64,000 bases of DNA from Muricea muricata. Its lineage: Eukaryota; Cnidaria; Anthozoa; Malacalcyonacea; Plexauridae. How positions within the stretch are numbered: the first letter of the stretch is position 1; each line of letters starts with the position of its first letter. Below the pieces are notes generated by a model. That model was given only the letters and a program-made list of their open reading frames with translations, was not told the DNA's origin and ran no database searches. The translations under genes and the position numbers were made by a program. Shown in pieces: positions 60,000 through 64,000 of the stretch. The stretch covers positions 12,786,713-12,850,712 of the forward strand of contig OY979723.1 of assembly GCA_963855995.1 (NCBI GenBank), given 5' to 3'.

Positions 60000-60180
60000 A
60001 TGTGCGCACGCTAGGATGTGCGCACTATCCCGATACACGCGAGGGTGTGTGCACTATCCCGATGCACGCGAGGATGTGTGCACTATCCGATACACGCGAG
60101 AATGTTCGCACTATCCGGATGCACGCGAGGATGTGCGCATTATTCGATCCACACGAGGATGTGCGCACGGCGGTATTCGG
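60000..60180. repeat. 28-29 bp minisatellite
   Basis: Six units of GATGTGCGCACTATCCGATA plus CACGCGAG, with single changes between units. Free of stop codons on several frames, which explains overlapping open frames here; none is credible. Confidence 0.9.
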
Positions 60181-60647
60181 AAAAAACACGTTTTTAGAAA
60201 GATGTATTGACAAAATGAAATTTTTACGTTACCTTAAGTATAAGTATAAGTATACATATATAGGTTTAGATGCTGTTTGTTTTAGATATTAGATACTGTT
60301 TGTCCTGCTGGTTTTATGATGTTCACACATCAGTCCCAAGACACCCACAGTATGTAACTTGTCCGCATTCCAGGACGACGTCAAAGCACTGATCGGACTA
60401 GCATTATACATTCTGCGTGCACTGTTGTGTGTCAACAATTAGTTATCATAAGCTGTTCGTTGTCGCTCTTTTTTCCAAACATAAAAAACATAGTTGATTG
60501 TCCGGGAATAATGTCCAGCAATAGCCACAACGTACTGTCCCGTCGACCACGGACGATGCTGCCCAATGTCTAAAACACTCACAGTGAGCACCTTGGTGAC
60601 AACACGGTGTATTCATAGCGAGTACCTCTTCGGCCTAGACATAGCTT
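60181..60647. other. Left flank of the giant palindrome
   Basis: No gene recognised. It may itself belong to the left arm, since the mirrored segment would lie beyond 64,000 and cannot be seen. The open frame at 60,566-60,778 straddles this border and has no recognisable features. Confidence 0.4.
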
Positions 60648-61236
60648 CAAAACAGAAATGGCATTGCTTTTCTTCTATGCCGTTTTCCGATAGTATACCA
60701 AATAGATGGATTATGGCTGTTGGCAAAATAACGCCTGGTGAAGGTAAAGCTCCAACTGTTCCCATTTTCGGATGTTGATGTCTTCAAGCGTATTATAAGT
60801 AAAGACTGGACAGGTGGTTCATGTGTGCTGCGAAGTATGAAAAGGGAGATAAAGGGGGTATGACGAATACGAAATCGTACTGATTTTGGAGAAAAATATT
60901 AGAGCGTTTCTTGGTTTGCATAAATTAACACACGGATTAACGTTTGGAATAATTTATTTTTGTAAGTATTACAGACAGTAGAGCTATATTTTGTTAGTCT
61001 CGTACAAGTTTATGCGATGAGCAGATGAGCATCTGCTCATAACTGCTCATGAGCACATGCTCATACGCTCATAAGGCCCTATGTGGCCCGATGGCCGAGC
61101 ACATATGAAACATACCATATTAAAATCTGATTGGTTTTTAGTTATCCTGCTAATATTATAAAATGATAATTTTGAGTCGGTAAGAGCATACCGCTTGCAA
61201 CGTTCACAGAGATAAGACTTTTAGATTGCCAATTTA

Positions 61237-61452
61237 ATGGAGGAGAACTTATCGCGGTTACATGACCTGAACTTATCGCGGTTACATGACCTGAACAAGC
61301 GTGTGGCAGAGGCAAGAAAAAGAGTTGAATATTTGAAGAAAAAGAGAAATGCTTTATACCTTCGCAAAAGGACGGTTGACGTACAAACCTGGATGTTAAA
61401 CAATTTTGTAGACGATGCATGCCGTGGCCTCAAAGAAATAATTAAGACTTAG
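61237..61452 (+). CDS. Small coiled-coil protein in the left palindrome arm
   Basis: 71 aa. An 8-residue block (LSRLHDLN) is repeated in tandem at the N-terminus, followed by a charged helix (KRVAEARKRVEYLKKKRNAL) with leucine/valine heptad spacing, then a C-terminal part with WMLNNFVDDACRGLKEI. AATAAA lies 109 bp after the stop, at 61,561. An identical copy sits in the right arm. Exact conservation may reflect a young palindrome or gene conversion, so it does not prove selection. I do not recognise the family; the basic helix followed by heptads resembles bZIP-like dimerisation only loosely. Confidence 0.5.
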   Translation: MEENLSRLHDLNLSRLHDLNKRVAEARKRVEYLKKKRNALYLRKRTVDVQTWMLNNFVDDACRGLKEIIKT

Positions 61453-61968
61453 AAACAACCAGGGAACGCTGTGCTTATATTTGTTATGTAGGATAGATCA
61501 AATAGAAATTCATCATCTAATGAAAAGCTGTAGTACAGTTTCTAATGAAAAGCTGTAGTAAATAAAGGATACAAACCTGTTGAGTTTGTAGACGTTGTTT
61601 TATTTGCTTGTCCTTAATACATTCACCCCACACCGGTCTCACACTGACCCAACATAGACCTTTTGTCGGCCCCACACCACCCTCTAATCAACCTCGTATA
61701 AGCAGATGGTCATCTGCATATACCAATAGTTGGGATCTACACAATGGTTATAGCTGTCAATACCTAACAGTTAGGGCCTTATCAGCTTTTGAGCACCTGC
61801 TCATAACTGCTCATGAGCACATGCTCATACGCTCATAGGTCCCGATGTGGCTAGCCAAGTTAGTATAGCTATATTTTGTTAGTCTTGTACAAGTTTATGC
61901 GATGAGCAGATGCTCATAACTGCTCATGAGCACATGCTCATACGCTCATAAAAATACAGTGTTGCTCA

Positions 61969-62588
61969 GTGACAATGCATTTCTACACAGTCAGTTCTAG
62001 CGGAATGAGCTGTAAATTTTGCGGGAAAGCATTTAATCGTGATTTCAATCTCCGTCGACACGAAAACGAGCATTGTCCGCTGAAAAGCGAGGAGAGAGAA
62101 ATGTCAGAAACAGAAATTCAGAGCTCAGAAGATGATGCTTCAAGCGTTGCAACTGACGGGTCTCAGAGTTCGATAACAGGAGACTCGGAAACTGAGGAGG
62201 AAGAAGTGGATCCTTGGATGCCCATGGTAGAAGAAGCGATGCAAAAGCATAAGGCGGCTTTTCAGGAGATAAAGATGAATTTGACTCAAAGTGGTCTGGA
62301 TGAGGAAACCGCTGAGGAAACAGCTTACTCTAATATTCGGCCTGAGCTCCAAAAGGAATTGGAAAGTATCTATTTGCAGCGTCTCCAATGAATACAACAA
62401 CTAAAGAAAGATCCAGTGCATAAGAAAATAATGGAAACAAAGGATGCGCTCGTGAACGATGATCATTTTGATCAAGAAGAGGCTATGGAGCAGCTGTCAA
62501 TAAGAGAAAATTTCTAATTAAAAGACATTTAAAAGACTACAGTTTTACTAGTTTTACTGAGGACAGTGATGATGAAGAAGATTATTAA
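61969..62588 (+). pseudogene. C2H2 zinc-finger protein gene at the palindrome centre, apparently broken
   Basis: The intact part (61,969-62,391) gives 140 aa. A C2H2 finger uses Cys15, Cys18, His31 and His35. A Ser/Glu-rich acidic linker and a helical domain with DPWMPMVEEA and RPELQKELESIYLQ follow. After the TGA at 62,389 the same frame stays open for 41 codons with protein-like content (KKDPVHKKIM, DQEEAMEQL) to TAA at 62,515. From 62,502 a different frame continues with basic then acidic residues to a stop at 62,586-62,588. AATAAA is at 62,617. I recall similar C2H2 + acidic linker + DPVHK proteins as multi-copy families in cnidarians and molluscs, perhaps in mobile or virus-like elements; unverified. 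One nonsense codon and one frameshift indicate decay. Confidence 0.6.
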
Positions 62589-62697
62589 CTACATTAATAT
62601 TTGTCATATTGTTCTCAATAAAATTATATATACATATCCGAGTTTGATATTAGTTTAATATGTGGGAGGGTTATAACTGTCGGGCCACATAGGGACG

Positions 62698-62855
62698 TAT
62701 GAGCGTATGAGCATGTGCTCATGAGCAGTTATGAGCATCTGCTAATCGCATAAACTTGTACAAGACTAACAAAATATAGCTATACTAACTTGGCTAGCCA
62801 CATCGGGACCTATGAGCGTATGAGCATGTGCTCATGAGCAGTTATGAGCAGGTGC
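62698..62855 (-). repeat. GCTCAT/ATGAGC palindrome clusters next to the centre (right side)
   Basis: Two clusters (about 62,698-62,735 and 62,810-62,858) mirror those at 61,901-61,950 and 61,790-61,838. Each contains five or so GAGCA/TGCTC half sites, including the perfect palindrome TGCTCATGAGCA. A further pair lies at 61,016-61,073 and about 63,575-63,632. Confidence 0.85.
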
Positions 62856-63195
62856 TCAAAAGCTGATAAGGCCCTAACTGTTAGGTATTGACAGCTATAA
62901 CCATTGTGTAGATCCCAACTATTGGTATATGCAGATGACCATCTGCTTATACGAGGTTGATTAGAGGGTGGTGTGGGGCCGACAAAAGGTCTATGTTGGG
63001 TCAGTGTGAGACCGGTGTGGGGTGAATGTATTAAGGACAAGCAAATAAAACAACGTCTACAAACTCAACAGGTTTGTATCCTTTATTTACTACAGCTTTT
63101 CATTAGAAACTGTACTACAGCTTTTCATTAGATGATGAATTTCTATTTGATCTATCCTACATAACAAATATAAGCACAGCGTTCCCTGGTTGTTT

Positions 63196-63411
63196 CTAAG
63201 TCTTAATTATTTCTTTGAGGCCACGGCATGCATCGTCTACAAAATTGTTTAACATCCAGGTTTGTACGTCAACCGTCCTTTTGCGAAGGTATAAAGCATT
63301 TCTCTTTTTCTTCAAATATTCAACTCTTTTTCTTGCCTCTGCCACACGCTTGTTCAGGTCATGTAACCGCGATAAGTTCAGGTCATGTAACCGCGATAAG
63401 TTCTCCTCCAT
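63196..63411 (-). CDS. Small coiled-coil protein in the right palindrome arm (identical copy)
   Basis: Residue-for-residue identical to the 71-aa frame at 61,237-61,452, on the opposite strand. Its AATAAA lies at the mirrored place near 63,082-63,087. The two copies converge on the central zinc-finger gene. Confidence 0.5.
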   Translation of the reverse strand: MEENLSRLHDLNLSRLHDLNKRVAEARKRVEYLKKKRNALYLRKRTVDVQTWMLNNFVDDACRGLKEIIKT

Positions 63412-64000
63412 TAAATTGGCAATCTAAAAGTCTTATCTCTGTGAACGTTGCAAGCGGTATGCTCTTACCGACTCAAAATTATCATTTTATAATATTAGCA
63501 GGATAACTAAAAACCAATCAGATTTTAATATGGTATGTTTCATATGTGCTCGGCCATCGGGCCACATAGGGCCTTATGAGCGTATGAGCATGTGCTCATG
63601 AGCAGTTATGAGCAGATGCTCATCTGCTCATCGCATAAACTTGTACGAGACTAACAAAATATAGCTCTACTGTCTGTAATACTTACAAAAATAAATTATT
63701 CCAAACGTTAATCCGTGTGTTAATTTATGCAAACCAAGAAACGCTCTAATATTTTTCTCCAAAATCAGTACGATTTCGTATTCGTCATACCCCCTTTATC
63801 TCCCTTTTCATACTTCGCAGCACACATGAACCACCTGTCCAGTCTTTACTTATAATACGCTTGAAGACATCAACATCCGAAAATGGGAACAGTTGGAGCT
63901 TTACCTTCACCAGGCGTTATTTTGCCAACAGCCATAATCCATCTATTTGGTATACTATCGGAAAACGGCATAGAAGAAAAGCAATGCCATTTCTGTTTTG

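Larger units (their letters stand above)
60648..64000. repeat. Giant palindrome, arms at least 1303 bp, 747-bp centre
   Basis: Left arm 60,648-61,950, right arm 62,698-64,000; coordinates of paired bases sum to 124,648. Arms look almost identical by eye; one substitution was noticed (GATGAG near 61,901 against CTAATC near 62,738). The arm continues past the right window edge. The spacer 61,951-62,697 is unique and holds a zinc-finger gene. Arms also contain internal direct repeats: about 60,980-61,075 resembles 61,862-61,950. Confidence 0.97.

Noticed and set aside
60002..60292. 96-residue frame rich in Cys, Ala, Arg and His
   Set aside because: It is the read-out of the 28-29 bp minisatellite; other frames are open there too.
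61237..61452. Assignment of the arm protein to ATPase inhibitor IF1 or bZIP families
   Set aside because: Only charged heptads are shared; no diagnostic residues of either family are visible.

Overview
The window is nuclear DNA from an animal. Genes are split by short GT-AG introns, mostly 40-1000 bp, the sequence is moderately AT-rich, and every recognisable protein is a conserved metazoan one. Short introns, tight gene packing and an abundance of foldback (MITE-like) elements fit an early-branching animal such as a sponge or cnidarian. The species cannot be fixed from the sequence alone.

Positions 1-31,200 are gene-rich. Eight genes are recognised: AASS (-, 3' part lost at the left edge), a RECK-like Kazal protein (+), BMT2/SAMTOR (-), TMEM168 (+, one coding exon), QNG1 queuosine salvage (-), SUCLG2 (-), TMEM243 (+) and NAPEPLD (-). 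Exon chains were traced by hand; reading frame is kept across every junction. Three neighbours form divergent pairs with 394-546 bp between start codons: AASS/RECK-like, BMT2/TMEM168 and SUCLG2/TMEM243. By recall, the human orthologues of AASS, BMT2, TMEM168, TMEM243 and NAPEPLD all lie on chromosome 7 and those of RECK and QNG1 on chromosome 9, which suggests preserved ancestral linkage. The products have no single common pathway: lysine breakdown and succinyl-CoA ligase are mitochondrial, BMT2 links S-adenosylmethionine to mTORC1, QNG1 salvages queuine, and NAPEPLD makes N-acylethanolamines.

Positions 31,200-43,100 have no gene I can recognise. They hold large inverted-repeat elements (one flanked by TTAA, one by a 6-bp duplication), a 31-bp minisatellite and dispersed repeats.

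Positions about 43,120-59,440 are a 16-kb satellite with higher-order structure. Six diverged monomers (A-F; 199, 200, 188, 190, 197 and 279 bp) make a 1253-bp unit repeated about ten times. On the right side of the array the unit grows in exact 200-bp steps by duplication of monomer B. A 432-bp hAT-type MITE with a perfect 8-bp target duplication sits in one unit.

Positions 59,440-64,000 hold a small unknown ORF, a 28-29 bp minisatellite and a near-perfect giant palindrome centred at 62,324 whose arms run past the right edge. Each arm encodes the same small coiled-coil protein. The 747-bp centre carries a degenerate C2H2 zinc-finger gene, and six clusters of GCTCAT/ATGAGC palindromes are spread over the arms. 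This palindrome and the satellite are the most interesting parts of the window.
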